Source: Rhizophlyctis rosea
Taxonomy: Eukaryota > Chytridiomycota > Chytridiomycetes > Rhizophlyctidales > Rhizophlyctidaceae
Assembly: GCA_027596075.1 (NCBI GenBank)
Contig: JADGJC010000052.1
Location: 62,001-126,000 of the forward strand
DNA: 64,000 bases
Reading direction: 5' to 3'
The notes beneath the pieces were generated by a model. That model searched no databases and was not told the origin of the DNA. It saw nothing but the letters and a program-made list of their open reading frames with translations. Each line of letters opens with the position of its first letter. The stretch's first letter is position 1. Made by a program: the position numbers and the translations under genes. Shown here one piece after another: positions 44,801 through 56,014 of this stretch.

Positions 44801-46462
44801 GATCGACAGACAAAGGCCACATCCAAGAAGAAGATATCGTGAAAGCTGGCATTGCCTTGACGGCACGAGACTTTGATGTTGCGTTGGATGCGGCGCGGTC
44901 GGCTCATTCGGATACCATCGGTGCTCCGAAGGTGAGACTTCTCGATGATGCCATGCGCGTGCTGTTTTCGCATGCTCACTGCGACTGTCGTTTCAGATAC
45001 CTACTGTGACATGGGACGATGTTGGCGGTCTTTCGCATGTGAAAGAGAGCGTGTTTGATACTATCCAATTGCCCTTGGAGCGTCCGGAGCTGTTTGCGGA
45101 GGGCATGCGGAAACGGTCAGGTACGAATGCCAATGACCACCTAACAAAGAATGCATCCCTTTACGCTAAATCGGACTGACATTCACCGCCATGCAGGTCT
45201 CCTCCTCTACGGCCCTCCCGGCACCGGCAAAACCCTCATCGCCAAAGCTGTCGCCACGACCTTCTCCCTCAATTTCCTCTCCGTCAAAGGCCCCGAGCTT
45301 CTCAACATGTACATTGGCGAATCCGAAGCGAATGTCAGGAGGGTGTTCCAGCGGGCGCGAGATGCGAGGCCGTGTGTGGTGTTTTTCGATGAGTTGGATA
45401 GTGTGGCGCCGAAGAGGGGGGAGAAGGGTGATTCGGGGGGTGTTATGGATCGGATCGTGAGTCAGTTGTTGGCGGAGATTGATGGGATGGATGGTGGGGG
45501 GGATGTGTTTGTTATTGGGGCGACCAATAGGCCGGATTTGTTGGATGGGGCTTTGTTGAGGCCTGGGAGGTAGGTTGAAGTTTTGGGAGTTCGTACAAAG
45601 CGAGGGTCTAATGTTTGATTTGGTCCTCGTCAGGTTTGACAAGATGCTGTATCTGGGAGTCAGTGAGGATCATGAATCTCAGTTGCGGATTTTGCAGGCT
45701 TTGACAAGGAAGTGAGTTTTGCAATACTCATGTGGTTGACGGGATCTTCATGCTAATTTTGTGTTCATTCAGGTTCAATCTGGCACCAGATTTGGATCTA
45801 CGAGTCATTGCGGAGCAATGCCCATTCAATTGCACGGGGGCGGATTTCTATGCTTTGTGTTCGGATGCGATGCTCAAAGCGATGATTAGGACGATTGGAG
45901 TGGTTGATGCGAAGATTGGTATGCTGTAACGTAATGCCCGGTAGAGCGACCTGTTTCTAATCTTTATCGCGATTTTTCAGCATCTTTGAATGAGAGTGGA
46001 ACACATCCTCCTCATCCGCATCCAATCAAACCGCAGTATTATCTTGAGGTTATGGCGAGTAAGGAGGAGATTGGTGTGCAGGTTGGGGAGGAGGATTTCA
46101 GGGGAGCGTTGAGGGAGTTGGTTCCGAGTGTCAGTGAGGGGGAGTTGGAGAGGTATCGGGAGATTCGGAGGAAGTTTGAGGATGGGGGCAAGGGTGGGGA
46201 GAGGGGGAGTGAAAGGGTAGGAGGGAGTGGTGGGATGGAGGGTGGGATGGGTGGGTTGGTGGGAGGTAGTAGCACCGATCCACGTAAGTGATTTGTGCAT
46301 CATGAATTATGTTCCTAGCGCATTGGGCTGACTTCTTCTTTGGGTTCAGCTGCAAATGATAATGTCACAGAGGGCACCGGTTCTGGCATCTCGGGGCAAA
46401 GTAAAGGGAAGAGCAAAGGGAAAGGGAAGGGGAAAGGTAAGGGTAGGGGAGGGACGCCCTGA
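41855..46462 (+). CDS. PEX6: PEX6 peroxisomal AAA ATPase
   Basis: Orthologue of Pex6, which with Pex1 extracts ubiquitinated Pex5 from the peroxisome membrane. It is a many-exon gene starting [15 protein letters not shown]. Exons to about 43.8 kb encode the N-domains ([40 protein letters not shown]). D1 has a Walker A (GPSGVGKRT) but a degenerate Walker B (VLVLRNVEG), as in known Pex6. D2 is canonical: [69 protein letters not shown]. The helical lid ends [20 protein letters not shown], a Pex6 signature. A Gly- and Lys/Gly-rich tail follows ([18 protein letters not shown]), which is unusual. The apparent stop near 43450 is removed by an intron whose GTAAGA donor lies at about 43406. The start is the first ATG in frame. 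Confidence 0.93.
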
Positions 46463-47129
46463 AAGAAGACCAGGAAGGCATCTGTAAATATACACATAAC
46501 CTAGGACATCAACGGTTGTGTAATGCCACTCATGACATCTGCTAGTGGGTTATCTCATTGCTTCTTAGGGACTGGATACCAATTTCCCCATCCTTGCGTT
46601 CCATATGAAATACAGTGCCACCCATGCTGATCCAATGCAATCCCAAGAAATGAAAATCCGAAGGCGGAGCACCTATCCAGCCACACGCCACATTGGCCCG
46701 TCTTCAAAATTGGCCCGGGCATGTTTTTAGGGTCCATTTGGGTCATGTGATTGCACATAAGATTGGATGAACCGCCAAATGATGGCTTTGACCACCCAAA
46801 AGGGCCCCTGAACAAAACTCGGGTTGCTTTACCCACGTACACAAAACATACTCCCACACTCTACCACAAACAGTGTGGCCATCAGCTTCGCGCACGTAAC
46901 ATAACGTACATATTACACAACCGCATATAGCTGATATCTTCGCTGTAATCTAGGAAGTGGTGGGTAGAGTGGTGATGTGCTTTATGGGGAGTTGAGAAGG
47001 AGTGGGAAGTGGCAACGCGGGCCAGAGGGCTGGCCCGCCTCGATAGCCGTTTGCAGCTACCTGTTCATTTCACATGCAATGAACCACGTATTGACAACTG
47101 ATATCAACAGCCTCTCTACACAGACTGCA
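46463..47129. other. Intergenic region
   Basis: About 670 bases between PEX6 and the PWWP gene. It holds a GC-rich inverted repeat (47017-47038) just upstream of the PWWP start. A minus-strand Trp-rich frame (46555-46857) is unsupported. Confidence 0.4.
47017..47038. repeat. GC-rich inverted repeat upstream of the PWWP gene
   Basis: GCGGGCCAG and CTGGCCCGC form a perfect 9-bp stem with a 4-base loop, about 90 bases before the PWWP start codon. It shares CTGGCCCGCCT with the inverted repeat at 32736-32759. It could be a protein-binding site or the remnant of a small mobile sequence. Confidence 0.4.
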
Positions 47130-50100
47130 ATGTCCGCAGTACCGCTCCCTCCAACACCGGAGACCCCTTCCTCGGACGACCCGGTTAGTATTTGAATGCA
47201 CTTCTTTCTGTGGCTCTTCCCCGAACCAGATGCGTGTTTCACTGGGACTTGACAAGCGAGCGCGAGAAAGAGCCCTGTGACTTCTGAGCTGTTTTTTCTT
47301 CATGGACGCTAACCGTCTACGTTCCTTTCCATGATATCTCGACAGAATGTCGCGAACGGAAATTGGAACGCGTATGCCGGGGCTTCATCGATGGGGTCAA
47401 TGATGGCGCCGTCCGTTGCGGCCAATGCGGTGTCGTGGGAAAATGGGAATGGGGCTCAGCAGCAGGTGCAGAAGACTGCGAAGAAGTTTAAGGAAGGGGT
47501 GAGTTGACGGAATTGCTGGGAGAAGGTTGGGTTGATTCTGATTCGAGACATTTTCTTTTATAGGATCTTGTTTTCGTGCCGCACGTGGCTAATGGAGTGT
47601 CTGGATGGATGCCTGCGATGGTGAGTTGATTACTGCGCGACTATAAGCGGTTGATGCATTGTTTGACATGTTGAAATAGGTGGTGCCGGTGAAAGAGCTC
47701 CCGTCGGACGCAGTTTCCGAGACGGCTGCTAGTGATATCATTGTCCGATATTTCGGCGCTAATGTTTTGTAAGTAGCGTGCCGCGTAATGAATTCAATCA
47801 ATACTCGGCTTACACACTCCTCTATCAGTGGCGCGGTCAAACCAGACTTCCTCCAGCCCTTCAAACCTTTCGACCCTTCTTTCCAGATCCACACCGAGCA
47901 ATTCAACAACCGTGCGGCCATCTCGAAAGCTGTTTTGTACCAAAGGAAGATCCAAGTGCCCGAAGGCTTTGCGTGGCCCAACTGGGGTTTGGCAGGGAAA
48001 TACTGGATTGGTCCCGACGTCAAACGGAACGAGTCTATGAAAATCATCCGCAATCAGGGATCCGTGGAAGTGCGGCCGATACGTGACGCCAGTCCCGCCT
48101 TTGAGCCCTCTCCTTCTCCTGCTACCTCGACATTTTCAGGCACACCACAGACTCCTGGCCCGGAAACAACGCGGAACCCTTTGATGGAAGACGGTCCTTC
48201 AATGAGTGCTCCTGCTGAACCAATCCCGCTGGCTGTAAATGGTGCGCATCGTATAGATAGGAGAGGTAGTATAGCATCCGCGGGTTCGAACGGACGAGGG
48301 GATTTTGAAATGGACGGTCAGCAGGCTGGAGCAGATCAGCCGGCGGCAGCGGATTTCAATGGGGAAGCTGATGATATCGATGGGAAGTATCTTCCTCCCG
48401 CTCCACCGCAGCGAAGAGACAGTTACGCAGCGCTTCCGCCTCCACCGCCTCCTTTTCCCACGCAGCGCCGTGATAGTTATACCCCACTTCCACCCGAAAG
48501 CTATGGCATCCCTCCACAAATGGCGGCAACAGTAGCCCAAATGAACACGCCGGATGGGACGGCCACACCTTCAGCAACCTCTCAAGGGAATGCCTCACAG
48601 ACCAATTACCAACGCATCGCACCGCGATTGGAACCAACGGCGTTGGATTTCGATTATGGCGCGCTGGCGTATGCTTCGGGCATGAACGTTGCGGGACCAT
48701 CCAACCAAGCAATGTTGGAATCGGCATACATGAACGGCTTCATGGACGGGAACTTCATGGGCCTCCCACTTCACACCATGACTTCGTTGTCGGCTGAAGC
48801 TAGTGCGCGAGCCACGGCTGATATTTTCCAGAGCCTTGGACAGGCACATAAGGCAAAACAGCAAGTCCAGTTGAAGAGGAGTTTGATTAGGATGGGAAAG
48901 CTGTCTGATCCGAAGATGGCGAAGAGGAGGGCTGATTTGGAGAATATTGTTAAGCAGCATATACAGAGTCATCAGAGCTTCAAGGTTGCGTATGCGTTGA
49001 AAGAGATTGTGGATCATAAGCTTTATGGTGAGGAGATGGTTGTTGTTCATATTATGGATGGAGTTGTTTCTAATCACTTCTTGTGGGATACAGCTCCCGA
49101 AAAGTCCATTTACACGTATGCGCAGAATAAGTTCCAGATCAGTCGGCGTGCGATCAATACGTACCTGTGTGCTGTGTATGTTCAGTTTGGATGCTTTTGC
49201 TCTTACAGGCATGAGTTACTCACAAATCGTATATTATTCAGGAGCGTCTTCGACGACATTACCAAAGATCCCAGTTTGCCGGTGCCGCAGAACATATCGC
49301 ACATCCGGTGTTTGCACAAATTCTCGCCAGAGGAGCGCCGCGATATTTGGAGGAAGGTTTGCGCGTCGGGCGTTTCGATTACTGAGGAGCATGTTATGAA
49401 GATTGCGGCGAGGCATCGTGAGTATTGCATATTCTTGTGGTGTGGAACTATTTTGGGTAGATTTCCTGAATGTTCATGTGATTTTGCAGAGAATGGACGG
49501 TTCATTGAAAGCGATGATGAAGATGTTGTTCAACCTAGTCCCTCTAAGGAAGGGATGATGCCGCTGGACGACGATATGCCAATGGACATGATGCCGTCTG
49601 ATATTACGGCGTACAAGGAGATGTCGCTGCCTCCGCCTGTTTTGCATGTGAGAGATTTCACGACGGTGGATACGGGAGAACCGCCGTTTATGGAGAAGGA
49701 GCCAGTGGTGGAGGAGCAGAAAGTGGAGGAACGGGATGAAACGATTGTGGAAGTCGAACCGGTAGCAGATGTCGGGACGACGGCGGTGGTGGAAGAAGCG
49801 CCCGTCCGTGGTGTGGAAGAAATGGAGGGCGTTGTTGAAGAACTCGCGTTTGCTGAGCCGGAGGTCAACATTGAATACCACATCGTGAATGATGTTGATG
49901 TAGAAGCTGAGAAGGTGCCTGAGAAGACGACGGAGGAAGTTGCTCCTACCACTTTGGTTCCTCAACCTCACGTCGTTCAACCTATCGCACATCGAACTCT
50001 ATCCCCTCCGCCACTGACCATCGATACCAACCTCCCCATCGCAAAAGAACCGTCCCAACCCAGTGCGGACTCAAACACGCCCACGCACGAAGCCAAAGAC

Positions 50101-50547
50101 GACATTTCTCCCGACGTGCCGTTACCCTCACCAGAAGCTGGAATCAACCCGAACATTAAGGAACGTCAACGGCTCCTCAAAACCATCAACACGCAATTAG
50201 CCGATATGGCGAAGATTCTGCAAAAGCTTAAGAAGCGGCGACCGCCGAAGCGGAATGTTGGTGCGACGGAGGCGTGGAGGGTGGAGATGAGGGGGGCTGT
50301 GAAGGATGGGAGTGAGGTTAGGGAGAGGGTTAGGGGGGTTATTGAGAAGGTTGATGAGAGGAGGGCGGTGTTGCCGGGGATTGCGATTTCGGGGGGTGGG
50401 GAGGAGGGTAGTGGGATGGTAGGGGAGGGACGGGCGGTGCCGAGTATTTCGCCGCATTATACTAGGTCGAAGGAGACGAATGTTAGGCGGCATTATGAGG
50501 CGGGTGGTGCTGGGGGTGGTGGTGGTTGTGTTGGGGGTTTGGGGTAA
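47130..50547 (+). CDS. PWWP-domain protein
   Basis: Multi-exon plus-strand gene. The first exon is 47130-47183 (MSAVPLPPTPETPSSDDP). Residues ~65-150 form a PWWP-like module (KFKEGDLVFVPHVANGVSGW, MPAMVVPVKELP, IIVRYFGANVFGAVKPDF), a chromatin reader of methylated histones or DNA. A long Pro/Ser/Gln-rich region follows. Then comes a helical block (FQSLGQAHKAKQQVQLKRSL, FKVAYALKEIVDHKLYGEEM, KFSPEERRDIWRKVCASG). Introns lie at about 49178-49240 and 49420-49491; reading through them gives false inserts. The C-terminal third is very acidic, then helical with a Lys/Arg patch (LLKTINTQLADMAKILQKLK), ending in a Gly-rich tail. In the PWWP motif the usual PWW is FVPH/GWMPAM-like, so the fold call is moderate. 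Probable nuclear protein. Confidence 0.7.
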
Positions 50548-51462
50548 GGGTGGGGGGCTGGGTGGGGAGGATGTTGTTGAGAGAGTGTTGACCGTTATTC
50601 GAGGATAATGGGAATACCTTTGGTGGGGGACACGGTGTGTGTGGTGTGAAGTGAAGTCTGAACAGTTGGCGGGGGACTTTGTCACTTTGGAAAGAGTCGC
50701 TAGAATACTTTTTACATAAACATTAGATAGATAGTGTTCCATTCCTACTTTTCTGTGCTTTTGTTTTCCTTTTGTACCATTACTTCCTTTGATTAAATGA
50801 GAGTATGCTGCACCTCTTCTCCGCTCATGTGAGCAACGACCCTTCCGGTATCTGAGACAATGATTTTCGCTACGTTATTGAGGAATCAAGTACCAAGCGC
50901 AATGACGGTATAGCAAGTATTTTCATATTTGCCGAGGCGGAAATGATGGTGGCTTGAAGGCACGGTTGTTTACATTGTCCAAGACCGCGTGCCTATGTGT
51001 CAAGTCCAGCTCTTCATTCATGCCCCACCAAACTTGTGGCTTGGGTGCTACTGTCCTGCAGAATACATCAGAAACACTTAATGCCAGGCAATGTGCAGTA
51101 CACAAAGATTGAGTGGTTCGGCCTCAAAGGAAATGGATGGTGGTAGGTATGTAACTACAATGTTTCCCCACAACTCGATTCTTGTTCGCATGTATGCTAG
51201 CGACTTCGATCAAGCCCCCTAATCGTCGAATAATGCCGCATGATTGGAAGGGTCCATCAAATGCCGCCCCAATTATCGGGTCCAGCCTAGCGGGCAAGAC
51301 ACATATCTGGAACCAAGCATATTTCCCTTTCATCGCGTCATGTCATCTCAAAAATAACTCTCCTGTCCGTGGCATGGTTGTTCAATATAAGTCAAATGGT
51401 CCCTCTTACCGCCTGCACCACTCAACCCCTAGCGCTATAACATATACACAAACATAACAACA
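50548..51462. other. Intergenic region
   Basis: No gene supported. The minus frame at 50197-50742 is mostly a shadow of the PWWP gene. AT-rich 3' DNA to about 50800 probably holds the PWWP poly(A) site. Confidence 0.4.
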
Positions 51463-53310
51463 ATGTCACGGCCACACTCCTCACTCTCCTCTTCCTTCAA
51501 CAACCTCGCCATGGATTCTCCCTCCCCACCACCTCAACAACGCGACGCATCCTCCCCCCTCCATTACCGCTCTCAGCGCTCCCTACGTCCTCTCTCCCGC
51601 TCCACAACCGACCTCCTCTCCTTCGGACAACCCCCAACAGCAGCAACATCCCGCTCCGCCTCCCCAGACGTCGCAACAATCCTCGAGAGAGTAGACAGAC
51701 AACTCCAAAATAAATTTGCGCGTGCGGAAGATAATCTGAAGCAGAGTGGGGATGGACTCGTGAGGGCGAAATTGGCGGTGAAGAGTGGGAGTGTTGCACA
51801 TTTGGCGGAGGGGGGTGGGGGGATGGGAAGTCGGATGGATTTGAGTGAGGGGGGTGGAAGTGGAGGAGGAGGGATGAGAGGGTCCAGGATGGATTTGGCG
51901 GGTGGTGGGGGGAATGGAGGGTCACGGATGGAGAAAGATTCGAGTCATGGATATGGATCACGAAATGATCTTAGCACACTCTCTGGCAATCCACGATCTG
52001 CAACACGTTCCCGCACTGATCTTACGTCGCTTGATTCGAACGACAAGGGCCGGCTAACGAAAGCGAAATCCCAAGCGTCGCTTTCAACCACCAACCTACG
52101 ACGTGACGCTTCTCAATCCAGTTCAACACTGTTACCGGAGATTGATCCGAAGTATAAGAAGGGAGCGAAGGGAGGTGGGGAGTTGGTTAGAGCGGGGTCG
52201 GTGCAGAGTGTGGAGGATAAGGGTGCTGCAGCAATAGCAGCGGCGGAGGCGGCGATCAGGGAGGGGGAGGAGAGACGAAAACGGTTGCAGAATTCATTGA
52301 TGGGGATACATACGGAGGAGGTATGATTTTCTTGCTGGGTTTTTTGTATCGCAGCTCTTTAAATCCAGATGCTCACCCTATTTTGTCCGTCCCAAAAGAA
52401 CATCGAACCAGCACCGCTCCAATCAGCCCGGTCAAGGGTACAGTTTCTCATCAACATATTTCTCCACTTCTCCGTTGCCAAGCTGACACCATATCCACAG
52501 ACATCGCTTACAGCATCAACCTCCAACCTCGTCACATCCCGTCTCGCCGATCCCAACTACTTCCCTCCAGCATATCGCAATAAATACGAAGCCATCCAAC
52601 GACATCAGGATCGCGTCATTGCTGAAGCCGTCGCGGCAAGTAGCGGAGGAAGTGGTGGAGTCAGGGAGCCGTTGAGTAAGGTATGTGATGGGAGAAGTTT
52701 AATTTCCATCCGCGTTTTGGTTGTGTGCACATGTCCTAAAACCAAACACCCTGATAACAGAAAGCGGAAGAGGTCGTGAAGAGGCTGACGGACCCAAGGT
52801 CGGTATTCTGTGGGGTAGCGCGCGTTCAAGTGTGCAAAAAGTTTGAGAAATTGATCGAATTTCTGACTGAATGTAAATCATAGCAACTCAACAGCCGCAC
52901 AAAAAGCCAAATCTCGTTCCACTGACCGGATAGATTACACTGGTAAGTAAACACAAGAAAGGCCGCCACTCCTTTCTGTGCAAAGTGATAAACCAGACCA
53001 TGTTTTCCCGGAGAGCAGGCCACCCAACAGGCTACCGACCACCCGACGAAGCAAATAAGGCTGCGCTGAGGAGTAAACCGAAAATTGAGGTACATGAATT
53101 TTACTGTCGTTGTTGCGACATATATGTCCCCGGCATGTCTTGCAATATTCAAACAGTCTAATCAAAATTCTGCTCACGCATGTGCAGTTCTTCACGGATT
53201 TCGCGGGCCCAGATTCTTCGTCGGGATCGGCTGTGACATCTACTCGTTCTTCTATGGTGAACCTGGCAAGTGGGACGGGGTCACATAGAGCTTCGATATC
53301 AAAGTCGTAG
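51463..53310 (+). CDS. Unrecognised Ser/Gly-rich protein
   Basis: Plus-strand gene of about seven exons; all joins described keep phase. Exon 1 (51463 to about 52320) encodes a low-complexity Ser/Gly-rich part with a helical segment (DVATILERVDRQLQNKFARA) and a repeated GSRMDL motif (at least twice). It ends in an Ala/Glu/Arg-rich helix (AAAIAAAEAAIREGEERRKR). Short later exons give SRLADPNYFPPAYRNKYEAI, REPLSK, KAEEVVKRLTDPR, STDRIDYTG and HPTGYRPPDEANKAALRS, ending GSHRASISKS. No known family is recognised. The later exons look more conserved in character than the first. It could be a cytoskeletal or scaffold protein, but that is a guess. Confidence 0.6.
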
Positions 53311-53912
53311 AGTCCTGGAATGGACATAATATATAGGTATGCTGTGTCCTTCTTTCGAATTGTCTTCAGTTAGCTGGCGTTTTGCTAAAAGCAAAAATCA
53401 AATTCTTTTTCTTTTGCGGTCAGTAGTTAGCAGGTAAACGTTTCGCCGCCAAAACGGACGCCTTTTTAGACGTATAAACGACATTTCGTAGTTTTTGTTC
53501 GCCCGTTCGCTTGTTTTGTACATACATATGGTCCTCGCGTTTTTCTGTATGCTATGACTACTTCCCTGTCTAGGTCACGTCCTTTGGATTACTTGTGATA
53601 TCATAAGATGAGAGTAGATTGAATACTGCGTTGCTGACTAGCGAATTATGGTGCTTTTGATTGATCATGTCCCACCGATCCTTCCATTTGAATGGTTTTG
53701 TATGAAATTTCATACGCAGTCGTAAGGTTAGCGATTTATTCCATATCTTACAAACTCTTCCAAGAAGCTTCATACACCTGAGTCATCCAACGTGCATGCG
53801 TGGGTCAGTGATTGCATTGGGGGTTGCGGCGCGATCTGCTCAATTGGTAGGCGTAGCGTGAACACGTCAGACAACTAAACACATTTCCGGAACTGAGAGA
53901 TAACACACACCT
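53311..53912. other. Intergenic region
   Basis: AT-rich DNA between two convergent genes; probably both 3' UTRs. An A-box-like CTGCTCAATTGGTAGGCG occurs near 53837 without a B box. No gene supported. Confidence 0.4.
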
Positions 53913-54587
53913 TTACCACCCGTAATTTTGCCCAGATCTCTTCCATGCAGGAGGAACAAGGACCGCCTTCCGACTTTCGATTTTTGGTTCCGCTATCCGT
54001 GGATGTTTTTTCACGTTCTGTGCTTTCGAACTTGCCACCCGCCAAGCGCTCCCCCACCCTTTAATCTTCGTACGTGCAAGATGCACAACAGCAACAGGAC
54101 GAACCCTCTCCTTATCACGAACCACTACGGTGCTGCGGCGTTCAAAATCTGCCGCCTTCAACTGGACCTCAGCTACAATCAAGTTATTCCCGCCTCCCAG
54201 ATACTTCATGGCCCGTCTTGGCTTTTTGGCGAGGTAAACGCCAGGACCATAGGCGGAGCCATTCGCTTTGGCAACGTCCACCCCGCTAAATTTGAAGCCC
54301 TCCTCAAAGATTCCCGGTATGTTGCGGGCTGCGGTGCCGTGGAAAGCGTAGAGGGTTTTGGTGATTTGGTTGCGGGGGGTACGTGAGCGGGTTTGAGGGC
54401 CCGGAGGAAATGGATGATTGTGGTGGACAGAGGCGTCAAAGAGGCTGTAGTCGACATGGGTGAAGGTGGACATGAAAGGTTGTAAAAATGCTGCACAAGC
54501 TTGTATGGAAGGATGTGTGGTGGTAAGGTCGTCTTCCGTCGGCGTAGGTGATGCTTTCTCAGGCATTTTGCCCTTTTTGATGGCCAT
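53913..54587 (-). CDS. PARP-like ADP-ribosyltransferase A
   Basis: Single-exon gene of 224 residues read on the minus strand from the ATG at 54587; the frame is open a little further upstream (54659). Residues ~85-175 match a minimal PARP catalytic core: LYAFHGTAARNIPGIFEEGF (His motif), then YGPGVYLAKKP (Tyr motif) and a strand VRPVAVVHL where the catalytic Glu of polymerising PARPs would lie. No Glu is there, so mono-ADP-ribosylation or no activity is more likely than polymer synthesis. A helical N-terminal segment (SIQACAAFLQPFMSTFTHVD) is shared with copy B. The C-terminus is basic. It faces copy B head-to-head. The intended target and cell site are unknown. Confidence 0.75.
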   Translation of the reverse strand: MAIKKGKMPEKASPTPTEDDLTTTHPSIQACAAFLQPFMSTFTHVDYSLFDASVHHNHPFPPGPQTRSRTPRNQITKTLYAFHGTAARNIPGIFEEGFKFSGVDVAKANGSAYGPGVYLAKKPRRAMKYLGGGNNLIVAEVQLKAADFERRSTVVVRDKERVRPVAVVHLARTKIKGWGSAWRVASSKAQNVKKHPRIAEPKIESRKAVLVPPAWKRSGQNYGW

Positions 54588-55318
54588 ATTGCAGGCAACT
54601 TTGATGCGAAGTCGAGACGCTGATGAGACTCGTGAACCGACGAGTGGTGGACGGCTCAATATAAAATTGAAAGATTCCCAAGTTGGCGCATTCGCAGCTG
54701 TTTCAATGACAATGTTGTGAAAAGATTCTCAAACAGCCTGCGGGCCGTTAGGTCTCATGACTCATCACGTTCGGTTCGCCTCGTGGCAGATATCCCGACC
54801 GCGATCTGAGACGGAAAGGTGTCACGCCGAGGTTTTAGAACCTGGTGGCGGAGGACCATTGAGCCTAGTAACCCAAGCCCTCAGGCTGACCGTGCTAGTC
54901 ATACATACAATTGGTGGGGTTCAACAGTGGACTGCTGCTTCACATTGATTGAGCTCGTTGGGCAATCTTAGCGATGATCCGCTCTCAAGCGTCACATGCG
55001 ATTGCCAAACTTTCACATTGGACTTTCATTACCTTTCCCCGAGGTTTCAAGATAGCATGATCTGATTTTCAGAACTCCGAAATCACGCGGCTGCGCCAAA
55101 CTTTTGCAAGTCTCAGAACTATCCGCATCGGAGCGGCGCACCGGATCTCTGAGTAGCGTGGTGGTGTGGATGGGATTGACTCTTGAGTTACAGCAGGCAC
55201 CAATGAGCGCGAGCGATCCCATACCACCTGCCATGTCGCAAGGCCTGTTGTCCATAACGTCCCACTCTCAATTAAGTGTCGCAGAAGCACCGGCAAACTC
55301 CATCACTCTCCAATCGAA
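54588..55318. other. Shared promoter region of the PARP-like pair
   Basis: About 730 bases between two divergent paralogous genes. Both promoters should lie here. No gene or clear motif is identified. Confidence 0.45.
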
Positions 55319-56014
55319 ATGCTGGCCGTACCGTTCAACAGTCGAAAGGAAAACGATTCGGCCATGACACATCCTTCATTGACCGCCTGTGCCGACTTCC
55401 TCCAACCCTTCATGCATACCTTCACCATAATCGACTACAACTCTGTCAACCCCTCAATCTACTTTCCCTCCATGGCGGATGCTGATACTCAACCTCCTCC
55501 ACTCACCACCTCCACAACAGCAACACCACGCACCCTATACGCCTTCCACGGCACCTCAACCAAAAACATACCCCTCATTTTCGCCCAAGGCTTCAAGATC
55601 GGGGGTGTGGATGTCCGCCGTATCAACGGGGACGTAGATGGACCCGGCATCTACCTATCACGAACGCCCAGGATAGCAAAACACTTCGCGCAGGGTGGAA
55701 AGTGCTTGATTGTGGCGGAAGTGCGGTTGATTGAGGGAGTTGATCAAAATGGGGTAATAGTGGTAGTTCGTGACAGGGAAAAAGTTTGTCCTGTCGCCAT
55801 TGTACACCCTCTATCCAAGCGGGCACAAAAGGCGGAAGAGAAGAAAGCGAAGAAGGTTAAGGAGACGCAGGAGAAGAGGGCGCGGAAGGCGAAGCAGGCG
55901 GAGGAGAAAAGGGCTTTGAGGATGGATGCGACCAAAGGGCAAAAGTGGACGCTGAAGGGGGTGTGGGATATGTTGGAGGCATTGAGGAAAGCGCAGGCTT
56001 CAAGTAAGGCATAA
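55319..56014 (+). CDS. PARP-like ADP-ribosyltransferase B
   Basis: Single-exon gene of 231 residues, a diverged paralogue of copy A in opposite orientation. Matching parts: MTHPSLTACADFLQPFMHTF, LYAFHGTSTKNIPLIFAQGF (His motif), GPGIYLSRTPRIAKHFA (Tyr motif), VVVRDREKVCPVAIVH. As in copy A, no Glu is seen at the last strand, so polymer synthesis is unlikely. The C-terminus differs: a Lys/Glu/Ala-rich coiled coil (AEEKKAKKVKETQEKRARKA). The start may be 55319 or the Met at 55364 that opens the shared region. It may pair with copy A through the shared promoter. Confidence 0.75.
   Translation: MLAVPFNSRKENDSAMTHPSLTACADFLQPFMHTFTIIDYNSVNPSIYFPSMADADTQPPPLTTSTTATPRTLYAFHGTSTKNIPLIFAQGFKIGGVDVRRINGDVDGPGIYLSRTPRIAKHFAQGGKCLIVAEVRLIEGVDQNGVIVVVRDREKVCPVAIVHPLSKRAQKAEEKKAKKVKETQEKRARKAKQAEEKRALRMDATKGQKWTLKGVWDMLEALRKAQASSKA

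Noticed and set aside
46555..46857. Trp-rich minus-strand frame between PEX6 and the PWWP gene
   Set aside because: No start context, no match, and short; left as intergenic.
53827..53860. A-box-like CTGCTCAATTGGTAGGCG suggesting a tRNA
   Set aside because: No B box or acceptor complement follows within tRNA distance.
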